From Microbacterium enclense (GTDB taxonomy: Bacteria > Actinomycetota > Actinomycetes > Actinomycetales > Microbacteriaceae): a stretch of 64,000 bases of DNA. The position numbers and the translations under genes were made by a program. The stretch covers positions 132,022 to 196,021 of the forward strand of contig NZ_KQ758472.1 of NCBI RefSeq assembly GCF_001456955.1. Reading direction: 5' to 3'. Of this stretch, positions 25,014 through 32,633 are shown piece after piece. Below the pieces are notes generated by a model. It was given only the letters and a program-made list of their open reading frames with translations. It did no database searches and was not told the origin of the DNA. Each line of letters starts with the position of its first letter. Position 1 is the first letter of the stretch.

Positions 25014-25867
25014 TTCTTCTTCCTCTCCAGGAACGCGGTCATGCGGGCGCGCTTGTCGGCGCTGTCGAAGAGCTCGGCCTGCAGCTCGCCGTCGATCGCG
25101 GGGTGGTCGGCGCGGGGCGCGAGCAGCGCGCGCTTGGTGAGGATCGTCGCGCGTACGGAGTTGGCCGCGATGCGGTCGGCGATCGCGTGGGCGGCGGTGA
25201 GGAGCGCGTCGGGCTCGTGCACGCTCGACAACAGTCCCCACGCGAGCGCCTCGTCGGCTTCGATCACCCGCGCGGTGAGCAACAGGTCGCTCGCGCGGGC
25301 GTGCCCGACGATCTCGGGCAGTCGCCACGATGCTCCCGCCGCGGCGATGATGCCGAGGCCCGGTTCGGGGTTGCCGAAGCGCACGCGCGATGTGCCGATG
25401 CGGATGTCGGCCGCGTAGGCGAGTTCGGCTCCCCCGCCGAGCGCGAAGCCGTCGACCGCGGCGATCACGGGCATGGGTAGATGACGGGTGCGGTCGAAGA
25501 CGGTGGCGTTGATGCCGCGGCGGGCGTCGTCGCCGGTACGCTCGCGCAGCTCGGCGATGTCGGCGCCGGCGGCGAAGATGCCGCCCGCGCCGGTGATGAT
25601 GAGTGTGCGCGGGCGCTCCTCGAGTTCGTCGCACAGCGCGTGCAGCTCGTCGACCGTGGCCTGGTCGATCGCATTGCGGCGCTCGGGGCGGTCGAGGGTG
25701 GCGACGACGCGGTCGTCACGGGCGTCGACTCGGATGCGCGGTACCGCGGTGGTCCCGGTCCCTTCGACGAGCTCGGGGACCTCCGACGTGCCGGTGGCCG
25801 GCGCGCCGGCGGCTGAGCCCGTCGAAGCCTCCGGCCCCACGCGAGCACCGGCCGTCGGCTCACCCAT
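25010..25867 (-). CDS. paaF: enoyl-CoA hydratase, probably PaaF, with repeat-derived N-terminus
   Basis: A crotonase-fold protein of 285 residues. From about residue 42 it is a normal hydratase (PRIRVDARDDRVVATLDRPE, GGIFAAGADIAEL, AAVDGFALGGGAELAYAADI, GNPEPGLGIIAAAG). It probably hydrates 2,3-dehydroadipyl-CoA. The first 40 residues are repeat-derived: GPEASTGSAAG and VPELVEGTG are encoded by diverged REP-like palindromes. The ATG at 25867 overlaps the thiolase stop by eight bases. PaaF is assigned from operon position. Confidence 0.85.
   Translation of the reverse strand: MGEPTAGARVGPEASTGSAAGAPATGTSEVPELVEGTGTTAVPRIRVDARDDRVVATLDRPERRNAIDQATVDELHALCDELEERPRTLIITGAGGIFAAGADIAELRERTGDDARRGINATVFDRTRHLPMPVIAAVDGFALGGGAELAYAADIRIGTSRVRFGNPEPGLGIIAAAGASWRLPEIVGHARASDLLLTARVIEADEALAWGLLSSVHEPDALLTAAHAIADRIAANSVRATILTKRALLAPRADHPAIDGELQAELFDSADKRARMTAFLERKKK
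25753..25835. repeat. two diverged REP-like palindromes inside the hydratase gene
   Basis: CTTCGACGAGCTCGG (about 25753-25777) and its inverted partner CTGAGCCCGTCGAAG (about 25810-25832) are diverged members of the CTTCGACAGGCTCAG family. They lie inside the first 40 codons of the paaF-like gene. Confidence 0.75.
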
Positions 25868-27050
25868 CGACCCGCTCCACGATCATCGCCGTGCCCTGCC
25901 CGACGCCGACGCACATCGTCGCGAGGCCGTATCGCGCCCCCTCGCGTTCGAGCCGCCCCAGCAGCGTCACGAGCAGCCGCGATCCGCTCGACCCGAGCGG
26001 GTGGCCGAGCGCGATCGCCCCTCCGTCGGCGTTGACGATCTCGGGGTCGAGACCGAGCCGGCGGATGCACGCCAGCGACTGCGACGCAAAGGCCTCATTG
26101 AGCTCGACGGCGCCGAGATCGGATGCCGTGAGCCCGGCCTTCGCGAGAGCCTTCTCGGTCGCGGGCACGGGACCAAGGCCCATGACCTCGGGCGCGACGC
26201 CCGCCGAGGCGTGCGCGACGATCCGGGCGCGCGGGCGAAGGCCGTAACGCTCGACCGCCTCGGCGCTGGCCACGACGATCGCCGACGCCCCGTCGTTGAG
26301 CGAGCTCGCGTTGCCCGCGGTCACCACCTCGCCGCCCTTCACGACGGGTCGAAGTCCCGCGAGCACCTCGAGGGAGGTGTCCCGGCGGGGCCCCTCATCG
26401 GTGTCGACGGTTCCTCGGGCGGTCTCGACGGCGACGATCTCGTCGGTGAAGCGTCCGGCATCCTGTGCCCCGATCGCCCGCTCGTGGCTTCGCAACGCGA
26501 AGGCGTCGGCGTCGGCGCGCGAGATGCCGTCGACGCGGGCCACCTCTTCGGCGGTCTCGGGCATGGTGAAGGTCGCCTTGTCGCGCGCGGCGAGGCGCGG
26601 GTTCGTGAAGCGCCACCCGATCGAGGTGTCGAACACCGCACCGGGCTTCGTCCACGCCTTCTCGGGTTTCGCCTGCACCCAGGGCGCGCGGGTCATCGAT
26701 TCCACCCCGCCCGCCACCACGATGTCGGCGTCGCCCGCGCGCACGGCCTGCGCGGCGAGCGCGATCGCGCTCATGCCCGAGGCGCAGAGGCGGTTCACGG
26801 TGAGCCCCGGCACGGCATCCGGAAGCCCCGCCAGCAGCACGGCCATGCGCGCGACGTTGCGGTTGTCCTCTCCCGCCTGATTGGCGGCGCCGAGGATCAC
26901 CTCGTCGATTGCCTCGACGGGAACCCCGGCGCGCGCCACGGCTTCGCCGACCACCCGCGCCGCCAGATCGTCGGGACGAACGGATGCCAGAGCCCCGCCG
27001 TACCGCCCGACCGGGGTGCGCGCACCGCCGATGAGAAACGCCTGCGACAT
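25860..27050 (-). CDS. paaJ: 3-oxoadipyl-CoA/3-oxo-5,6-dehydrosuberyl-CoA thiolase
   Basis: A 396-residue thiolase. The acyl-accepting cysteine is in NRLCASGMSA, with the motifs NASSLNDGAS, GHPLGSSGSR and CVGVGQG carrying the catalytic His and second Cys. It performs the two thiolytic cleavages that give acetyl-CoA and succinyl-CoA. The ATG at 27050 is preceded by GAGAGG at good spacing. It heads the upstream paa operon, about 60 bases after the second PaaR-like site. Confidence 0.92.
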   Translation of the reverse strand: MSQAFLIGGARTPVGRYGGALASVRPDDLAARVVGEAVARAGVPVEAIDEVILGAANQAGEDNRNVARMAVLLAGLPDAVPGLTVNRLCASGMSAIALAAQAVRAGDADIVVAGGVESMTRAPWVQAKPEKAWTKPGAVFDTSIGWRFTNPRLAARDKATFTMPETAEEVARVDGISRADADAFALRSHERAIGAQDAGRFTDEIVAVETARGTVDTDEGPRRDTSLEVLAGLRPVVKGGEVVTAGNASSLNDGASAIVVASAEAVERYGLRPRARIVAHASAGVAPEVMGLGPVPATEKALAKAGLTASDLGAVELNEAFASQSLACIRRLGLDPEIVNADGGAIALGHPLGSSGSRLLVTLLGRLEREGARYGLATMCVGVGQGTAMIVERVDG

Positions 27051-27107
27051 CGCCATCCTCTCCCCCGCCGACTCTGGCGGGGCCGTCTCCACCTCACCCG
27101 CGAGGTT

Positions 27108-27127
27108 TTCCGACCGATCGTTCAGTA
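27108..27127 (-). promoter_or_regulatory. PaaR-like operator before the paaJ operon
   Basis: TTCCGACCGATCGTTCAGTA shares its last 16 bases exactly with the operator before paaA. The outer left arm is less symmetric. Position upstream of the first gene of the second paa operon supports shared control. Confidence 0.7.
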
Positions 27128-27193
27128 ATCATGTCAGATGGATGCCGTGCGGGCAATGCGTGCATCGCACGAGGCCCGGGTCCGTCACCGATC

Positions 27194-27562
27194 GGAGGAG
27201 ATTCGCGCGGCGGAGAGCGGGCGGCCGGCGCGTGACCCTCCGCTCGCGGAATCTCCTCCCCAGGGCGGGCGCCGGGAGCCGTTGCCCGGCGGAGGGGGCA
27301 CGCAGCGGAGGGGGCACGCAGCGGAGGGGGGCACGCAGCGGAGGGGGCACGCAGCGGAGGAGAATCGCGCAGCGGAGGACCGATGCCGCCCGCGGCATCC
27401 TCCGCCCGCAGAATCCCCTCCCGCGAGCGTGCCCCGAGAGGCTTCCACGCAGCGGAGGAGAATCGCGCAGCGGAGGACCGACGCCGCCCGCGGCATCCTC
27501 CGCCCGCAGAATCCCCTCCCGTAGCGACGGCGCCAAGCGACTCCGCCCGCAGAATCCCCTCC
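27194..27562. repeat. 66-nt inverted-repeat elements and 16-bp tandem repeat
   Basis: Three elements of exactly 66 nt (27194-27259, 27356-27421, 27454-27519) are bounded by GGAGGAGAWTC and GAATCYCCTCC. Copies 2 and 3 are almost identical and fold into a long nested hairpin (inner GATGCCGC/GCGGCATC). A right-half fragment lies near 27540-27562. Four to five GCGGAGGGGGCACGCA units lie between copies 1 and 2 (about 27290-27355). The 580-base gap between paaJ and the tRNA holds nothing else I can support besides the operator. Confidence 0.9.
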
Positions 27563-27631
27563 CGCAACGACGGCGCGAGCGACTGTGCCGCGAGAAACGG
27601 GCACGGCGGCAGCCGGCGATTGAAGGAAGGG

Positions 27632-27704
27632 TACCCCCGACAGGATTCGAACCTGCGACGCCCGCGTTAGGAGTGCGGCGCTCTATCCCCTGAGCTACGG
27701 AGGC
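27632..27704 (-). tRNA. tRNA-Arg (anticodon CCT)
   Basis: A 73-base cloverleaf with acceptor GCCTCCG/CGGGGGT, D-stem GCTC/GAGC, anticodon loop CTCCTAA, T-stem GCAGG/CCTGT and loop TTCGAAT. The anticodon CCT reads AGG. CCA is not encoded. The base pair next to the anticodon loop is an A-C mismatch (CCGCA opposite CGCGG), whereas related actinobacterial genes have a T-A pair there, as I recall. Confidence 0.95.
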
Positions 27705-27718
27705 GGGGTGCGTCCAGC

Positions 27719-28489
27719 CTACTGCGCCGCGATCGGTCGATCGGATGAGGAACCGGTGACGTCGGTGTCGGCGAGGCCGCCTCGCAGCCCCGAGATCAGC
27801 CCCTCGTCCCATCGGCCGGGTTCGACGGGGGTCGCCTGGCGCACGTCGATCCCGTCCGCGCCCACGGTGGCCGCGCACACCAGGAGGGACTCGAGCACGT
27901 GACCGTCATGCTCGTCGCGCCGCAGCACCGACGCCGACGGATCGCCCGTCGACCGTGCGACGACGTCGAGCCATGGCATCCACCAGTCCTCGCCGCCGGC
28001 GACGCCCGCTCGACGGAAAGCGTCGAGCCAGTGCCCGATCCGCGGCGTGGCGGGATCGTCGATCGCGTGGTGGGCGACCATGTGGATGCCGGGAGCGATG
28101 CGCGTGCGCCGGGCCTGGAGGCCGTCCCACTCCACGAGGTGCGCGCCGTCGGCATCCACCTCGACGAGGTTGAAGCCGCGCGTGCGTGGACGATCCGGGA
28201 TGCCGGCCCCCACCGCGTCGAGCGGGATGCTGCCGCGACTGACCACCTCGGCATCGGAGCGATCCGACAGGTCCTCACGATTGAGCAGCACCGCCAGGCG
28301 CCGGGCGTCGGGGTCGACGGCGAGCCACGCTCCGCCCGCGCGATCGTCGCGCACACCCAGGATGCCGTCGCGTTCCGGCCACCACGGCCCGAGTCCGCGC
28401 CACGGGCGGTCGCGCTCCTCGTCACGAACGGCGAGCAGCCGGACGGGCTCGCCCGCGGCCCGTGGGACGTGGATCACGACCGTGCACAT
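27719..28489 (-). CDS. NRDE family protein (TANGO2-like)
   Basis: This 256-residue protein starts MCTVVIHVP and carries AVRDEERDRPW, the position of the family's NRDE motif (here VRDE). GVRDDRAGGAWLAVDPDARRLAVLLNR is the typical follow-on. A His-containing segment (GIHMVAHHAIDDP) lies later. The family is widespread, and its biochemistry is unsettled; eukaryotic TANGO2 is linked to heme or lipid handling. The start ATG was chosen from homology to the MCT N-terminus. It is cotranscribed with nothing obvious. Confidence 0.85.
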   Translation of the reverse strand: MCTVVIHVPRAAGEPVRLLAVRDEERDRPWRGLGPWWPERDGILGVRDDRAGGAWLAVDPDARRLAVLLNREDLSDRSDAEVVSRGSIPLDAVGAGIPDRPRTRGFNLVEVDADGAHLVEWDGLQARRTRIAPGIHMVAHHAIDDPATPRIGHWLDAFRRAGVAGGEDWWMPWLDVVARSTGDPSASVLRRDEHDGHVLESLLVCAATVGADGIDVRQATPVEPGRWDEGLISGLRGGLADTDVTGSSSDRPIAAQ

Positions 28490-28507
28490 TCCGTCCACGC
28501 TACCCGC

Positions 28508-28663
28508 GCCGCCGGTGGTCGGGGCGGCGGGCGCCCGGTCGCCGCCCCGGGCCAGGGCCGCCGCCGGTGGTCGGAGCGGCGGGCGCCCGGTCGCCGCCCC
28601 GGGCCAGGGCCGCCGCCGGTGGTCGGAGCGGCGGGCGCCCGGTCGCCGCCCCGGGCCAAGGCC
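28508..28663. repeat. three 52-bp tandem repeats
   Basis: Units begin at 28508, 28560 and 28612 (GCCGCCGGTGGTCGGRGCGG...). They are almost identical and lie in the 450-base gap upstream of the NRDE gene and before coaBC. The sequence is over 85 per cent GC by eye. No gene is supported. Confidence 0.9.
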
Positions 28664-28770
28664 GCCGCCGCTGCCTGCGGGCGGTCGGCACGCGCGACCG
28701 TCAGCGCCCGCGACGATTAGCCCCCGACTGCCGACCCGGGTGCCCGATCGCCGCCCAGGCCCGGCCCGCA

Positions 28771-28863
28771 GCGGGACACGACGCAGGAGAACCGTCGGCG
28801 CACCCGCGATGAGCCGCCGCGCGGCCGCGTCGCCGACCGGGACTCTCCTGCGTTGTGTCGCGC
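28771..28863. repeat. 93-nt inverted-repeat element
   Basis: GCGGGACACGACGCAGGAGA and TCTCCTGCGTTGTGTCGCGC pair over 18 of 20 positions around a 53-base interior. The architecture (long terminal inverted repeats, short GC-rich interior, intergenic) is like the 57-nt and 66-nt elements. It lies 76 bases before coaBC. Confidence 0.8.
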
Positions 28864-28939
28864 CGGTGCCCCAGCGCTGCCGCGCCAGCCCCCGCGGGAC
28901 CGCGCCCCTCGCGAGCCGGGCACCTGGAAGACTGGGGGG

Positions 28940-30151
28940 ATGTTCGTCGTGGTGGGAGTGACCGGGGGCATCGCCGCCTACAAGACCGTCAGCCTCGTGC
29001 GGATGCTGGTGAAGGCCGGACACGACGTGCACGTCGTCCCCACCGACGATGCCCTGCGCTTCGTCGGCCTGCCCACCTGGGAGGCGCTCAGCCGGAACGC
29101 CGTCACGACCTCGGTGCACGACGACGTCGCGCGCGTGCGGCACGTGTCGCTCGGCCAGTCCGCCGACCTCGTCATCGTGGCCCCCGCGACCGCCAACACC
29201 CTCGCCGCGATGACGGCGGGCTTGGCATCCGACCTGCTGGGCACAACCCTGCTGGCCACGACCGCGCCGGTGGTCGTCGCCCCCGCGATGCACACCGAGA
29301 TGTGGCGGCATCCCGCCACCGTGCACAACATGGAGGTGCTCCGCGCCCGCGGCGTGCACGTGATCGGACCGGCCGACGGCGTTCTGACCGGTGGTGACTC
29401 CGGTCCCGGACGTATGTCGGAGCCCGAGGAGATCGTCGCCGCCGCCCTCGCGCTCGTCGAACGGCCCCGCGACCTCGACGGCGTCTCGATCGTGGTGAGC
29501 GCCGGCGGCACCCGCGAGCCCATCGACCCGGTGCGCTATCTCGGCAACCGTTCGAGCGGACGCCAGGGAGTCGCCATCGCCCGCGCCGCCGCCGATCGCG
29601 GTGCGCGCGTCACCCTCGTCGCCGCGCACCTCGACGCCGACGTGCGACCCGATCCGCGGGTCGAGGTCATCGCGGCGGGCACGGCCGAAGAGCTCGGAAG
29701 AGCGATGGATGCCACGGCCCCCGACGCCGACGTGATCGTCATGGCGGCGGCCGTCGCCGACTACTCCGTGGCCGCCGTCGCCCAGGACAAGCTCCGCAAA
29801 CAGGACTCCCCCGGCGGGCTGACCCTCGAACTGGTCGAGAATCGCGACATCGTCGCGGGCCTCGTCGCCGGGCGGCGCGTCGGACAGACCGTCGTCGCGT
29901 TCGCGGCGGAGACGGTGGCCGACGACGACGAGTTGCGGGAGCGCGCCCGGGCGAAGGCGGCGCGCAAGGGCGTCGACCTGCTCGCGGCGAACGCGGTGGG
30001 CTGGACGCAAGGGTTCGAAAGCGCCGACAACGCCCTCACGATCGTGGGACGCGACGGAGAGGTCGTGGCGACGGCATCCGGGTCCAAGGACGACACCGCC
30101 CACGCCCTTCTCGACGCGATCGTCGCGGTCCGGGCGGTGTCGGCCGACTGA
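28940..30151 (+). CDS. coaBC: bifunctional phosphopantothenoylcysteine decarboxylase/synthetase
   Basis: CoaBC joins cysteine to 4'-phosphopantothenate (CTP-dependent, C-terminal half) and decarboxylates the product (FMN-dependent, N-terminal half) in coenzyme A synthesis. The 403-residue protein shows VGVTGGIAAYKTVSLVRML, the decarboxylase segment PAMHTEMWRHPA, and the synthetase segments SAGGTREPIDPVRYLGNRSSG and AAAVADYSV. The ATG at 28940 follows a G-run; further upstream in-frame codons look non-coding. Confidence 0.96.
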   Translation: MFVVVGVTGGIAAYKTVSLVRMLVKAGHDVHVVPTDDALRFVGLPTWEALSRNAVTTSVHDDVARVRHVSLGQSADLVIVAPATANTLAAMTAGLASDLLGTTLLATTAPVVVAPAMHTEMWRHPATVHNMEVLRARGVHVIGPADGVLTGGDSGPGRMSEPEEIVAAALALVERPRDLDGVSIVVSAGGTREPIDPVRYLGNRSSGRQGVAIARAAADRGARVTLVAAHLDADVRPDPRVEVIAAGTAEELGRAMDATAPDADVIVMAAAVADYSVAAVAQDKLRKQDSPGGLTLELVENRDIVAGLVAGRRVGQTVVAFAAETVADDDELRERARAKAARKGVDLLAANAVGWTQGFESADNALTIVGRDGEVVATASGSKDDTAHALLDAIVAVRAVSAD

Positions 30152-30244
30152 GCGCTCCCGCTCCCGGCGGCGGGCGTCGACCGGGGACGGCACCGGCTGT
30201 CGGACCCCAGCCCGACCCGCCGCCGGACGCTCGCGACCCGGTCG

Positions 30245-30910
30245 CTACGCTCGGCGGAGCTCGTCCAGCGCGGCAAAGATCCGCTCGGGCTCTGTGCGCG
30301 TGGTGTAGTCGACGCGCACGTCGGCGAAGCGGATGACGCCGTCCTCGTCGATGACGAACACCGACGGGAAGGGGATGCGGGCGGTGTCGTCGGCGTTGCT
30401 GTCGGCGACGTCGAAGCCGAGCTCCGTGTGGGCCGCGCGAGCTGCGGCGCTGGGCCCCGTCACGATTCCGAAGCGCTCGGCGAGGGCGTTCCCGGGGTCG
30501 GACAACACGGTGAACTCGAGGGAACCGTTCGTCACGCTCTGCGACGACGCATCCGGGGTCTGCGGCGACACCGCGAGCAGCCTCACGCCCCGCTCGCGCA
30601 GCGCCGGCACCAGCGCTTGCTGGTACGAGCGCAACGCGATGTTGCAATAGGGGCACCAGGCGCCGCGATAGAACACGACGACCGATGCCGTCTCGCCCCG
30701 CGCCGCGGAAAACGACGTCTGCACACCCTCGACGGTGAGGACGGTGGCATCCGGAGCATCGTCACCCACGCCGAGCGCCGAATCGGGCACACCGGCTCCG
30801 CGCAGGTCGGCTTGCCCCCCGCCGAACACGCCGGCGAGGCGATCACCGATCTGCGCCTCGAACGCTGCGTTGAAGTCGTCGATCTGCTGAGCGATGGACG
30901 GTGCGGACAT
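30245..30910 (-). CDS. peroxiredoxin-like AhpC/TSA family protein
   Basis: This 221-residue thioredoxin-fold protein has the active-site motif GAWCPYCNIALRSYQ, the CxxC type of the peroxiredoxin-like (PRX-like2/AhpC-TSA) group. It is likely a thiol-dependent peroxidase or redox protein. The first 55 residues form an additional helical N-terminus (APSIAQQIDDFNAAFEAQIGD) common in these proteins. GAGGAGG precedes the ATG. It is convergent with coaBC across about 90 bases. Confidence 0.87.
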   Translation of the reverse strand: MSAPSIAQQIDDFNAAFEAQIGDRLAGVFGGGQADLRGAGVPDSALGVGDDAPDATVLTVEGVQTSFSAARGETASVVVFYRGAWCPYCNIALRSYQQALVPALRERGVRLLAVSPQTPDASSQSVTNGSLEFTVLSDPGNALAERFGIVTGPSAAARAAHTELGFDVADSNADDTARIPFPSVFVIDEDGVIRFADVRVDYTTRTEPERIFAALDELRRA

Positions 30911-31056
30911 GGGTGCCTCCTCGAGGTGAGCGGCGTCTGACGCCGGTTCGAGGAGCGTATGCGCGCCCGCCGCCCCTCGGCGCGATCATGACACCCGGAG
31001 AGATACGGCGTCACGGGGCGTCACAGATGTATCGACGCAGACCTCCCGCGCCGGCC

Positions 31057-31090
31057 GAGCGGGCGCCGCCATCTGATGCGGCGCCCGCTC
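31057..31090 (-). terminator. terminator after the DUF2510 gene
   Basis: A perfect 13-base-pair stem, GAGCGGGCGCCGC with GCGGCGCCCGCTC, encloses an eight-base loop, five bases past the stop codon. Confidence 0.88.
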
Positions 31091-31095
31091 TCTGA

Positions 31096-32427
31096 TCACC
31101 CGTAGGTGTACTGCAACTCCTGCACGAGCGAGAACACCAGCGTCAGCAGCATGACGACCCAGATGCTGACGACGATCCAGGTCACGACGGTGACCGCGAT
31201 GGCCGCCCAGAGCGGGGCGAGTCCCTTGCCAGTGTGGCGGCGCACGATGACGCTGCGGCCGATGATGTAGACCAGACCGCTACCGATGGCCAGGACGAAG
31301 AAGCTCCACGCCCAGTGGAACGGCCGCTCGATACCGCGGGCTCGCAGGGCACGCCAATCGAGGAACGCGAACAGCACGGTCGCGGCGCACAGCACGATGC
31401 TGAGGATCGACGACACCGCGGTCAGAACGACGCCGGCCATCGACGGCGATGCGAACGGATCCGCGTACAACTCCGCGTACACCGACTCGCGGATGTAGGA
31501 GTCCCAATCGAAAGCGAACAAGCTCACGACGCTCACCAACGGCAGGGCGACCAGCAACCAGATCCAGACCGTGCTGGTGGGGATGTCGCGCCGGGGCGCG
31601 GTGTCGTAGCCGACGGTCGGCGCGCTGGGATAGCCACCGGCGGCGGGAGTCGTTCCCGGGTACGCCGGTGCACCCGCGTAGGCCGGCGGGGTGGCACCAC
31701 TCGCCGATGCCGGGGCGGTCGAGTACGCGGGCGGGACCGGCGCGTTCGTCGGTGATGCGGGGGGTGCGCTCGCCGCGGCGGCAGCGAGGGCGGCGGCCCC
31801 GGCGGGCGTGGCGGCGGGGCTTGCGGCAGGAGCCGCGGCGGGACCGGCGTCGGGAGTTGCGGCGGCAGGGCTCGATGCGGATGCCGGCGCGGCGGGTGTG
31901 GACGAATCGGCGCTCGATCGCGTGCCGGATGAGCCGGACGTCGATTCGTCGACAACGTCGGAAGCTCCGGATGCCGTGCCCGCATCGCCTGCGTACGGCG
32001 CCGCGGCCGAGGTGGCGCCGGGCGTCGAGGGAGTGATCGACGGTGCGCCGTCGTGCGCAGCCGGTGACGCGGCGTCGGCGGACGCGGGCTCTGCGGAGGC
32101 GCGCTCGGCAGACGCCGACTCGGCGGACGCGGGCTCGGCGTAGGCGGCGGTCGCGTCGGCGGCGAGCGCCGGGGACGGGGCGCCGTCATCCGAGGGCTCC
32201 GCGCCGGTCACGCCGCGCTCCGTTGCGTGCGTCTCAGCGGCCGCGGAATCGAGATCACCGCCGAAGTCACCTTCGTCGCTGTGGTCGCGCTCGGGCGCGG
32301 AAAGCGGGGCGCCGCCGTCCACGGCGCGCACCTCGTCGGTCCACGACGTCCCGTTCCATCGGCGCAGGCCGCCGCCGCCCGCGGGGTCGGGGTACCAGCC
32401 GTCGGGCGGAGTGGGCGTGTCGGTCAT
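31096..32427 (-). CDS. DUF2510 membrane protein with long disordered linker
   Basis: This is a 443-residue protein. An N-terminal DUF2510 module (PPDGWYPDPAGGGGLRRWNGTSW) is a tryptophan-rich domain of unknown role common in actinobacterial membrane proteins. About 230 residues of Ala/Ser/Pro-rich linker follow, with a five-residue pattern (SAESA SAERA SAEPA). Four membrane segments fill the C-terminal 150 residues (STVWIWLLVALPLVSVVSLF, VVLTAVSSILSIVLCA, FFVLAIGSGLVYII, WAAIAVTVVTWIVVSI). GGGGAACGAC precedes the ATG. The function is unknown. Confidence 0.82.
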   Translation of the reverse strand: MTDTPTPPDGWYPDPAGGGGLRRWNGTSWTDEVRAVDGGAPLSAPERDHSDEGDFGGDLDSAAAETHATERGVTGAEPSDDGAPSPALAADATAAYAEPASAESASAERASAEPASADAASPAAHDGAPSITPSTPGATSAAAPYAGDAGTASGASDVVDESTSGSSGTRSSADSSTPAAPASASSPAAATPDAGPAAAPAASPAATPAGAAALAAAAASAPPASPTNAPVPPAYSTAPASASGATPPAYAGAPAYPGTTPAAGGYPSAPTVGYDTAPRRDIPTSTVWIWLLVALPLVSVVSLFAFDWDSYIRESVYAELYADPFASPSMAGVVLTAVSSILSIVLCAATVLFAFLDWRALRARGIERPFHWAWSFFVLAIGSGLVYIIGRSVIVRRHTGKGLAPLWAAIAVTVVTWIVVSIWVVMLLTLVFSLVQELQYTYG

Positions 32428-32633
32428 GTCGTTCCCCTATCTGGTGCGGAACCGGCGAGATGGCCCGAGTCTAGTGACGCCCGCTCCCCGCACCCGGCGT
32501 CCGTCGCGGCGGGCCGCCGAGACGCCGCCTGGGGAGAAAGCGTCGCTCCCGCGGGCCGCAGACGCTTCGTCGACGGCCGCGCGTCGTCGCGGTCGCCGAG
32601 CCCCGGATGCCGCGGGGCCCGGCTCGCCATCGC

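Noticed and set aside
25010..25867. Internal start of the paaF-like gene after the repeat-derived segment
   Set aside because: No good start with ribosome site lies after the palindromes, while the upstream ATG is placed by operon overlap; kept the long reading.
27194..27600. Protein-coding genes in the repeat region upstream of paaJ
   Set aside because: The open frames consist of repeat translations (AGGDSA, RGFCGRR) without ribosome sites or homology.
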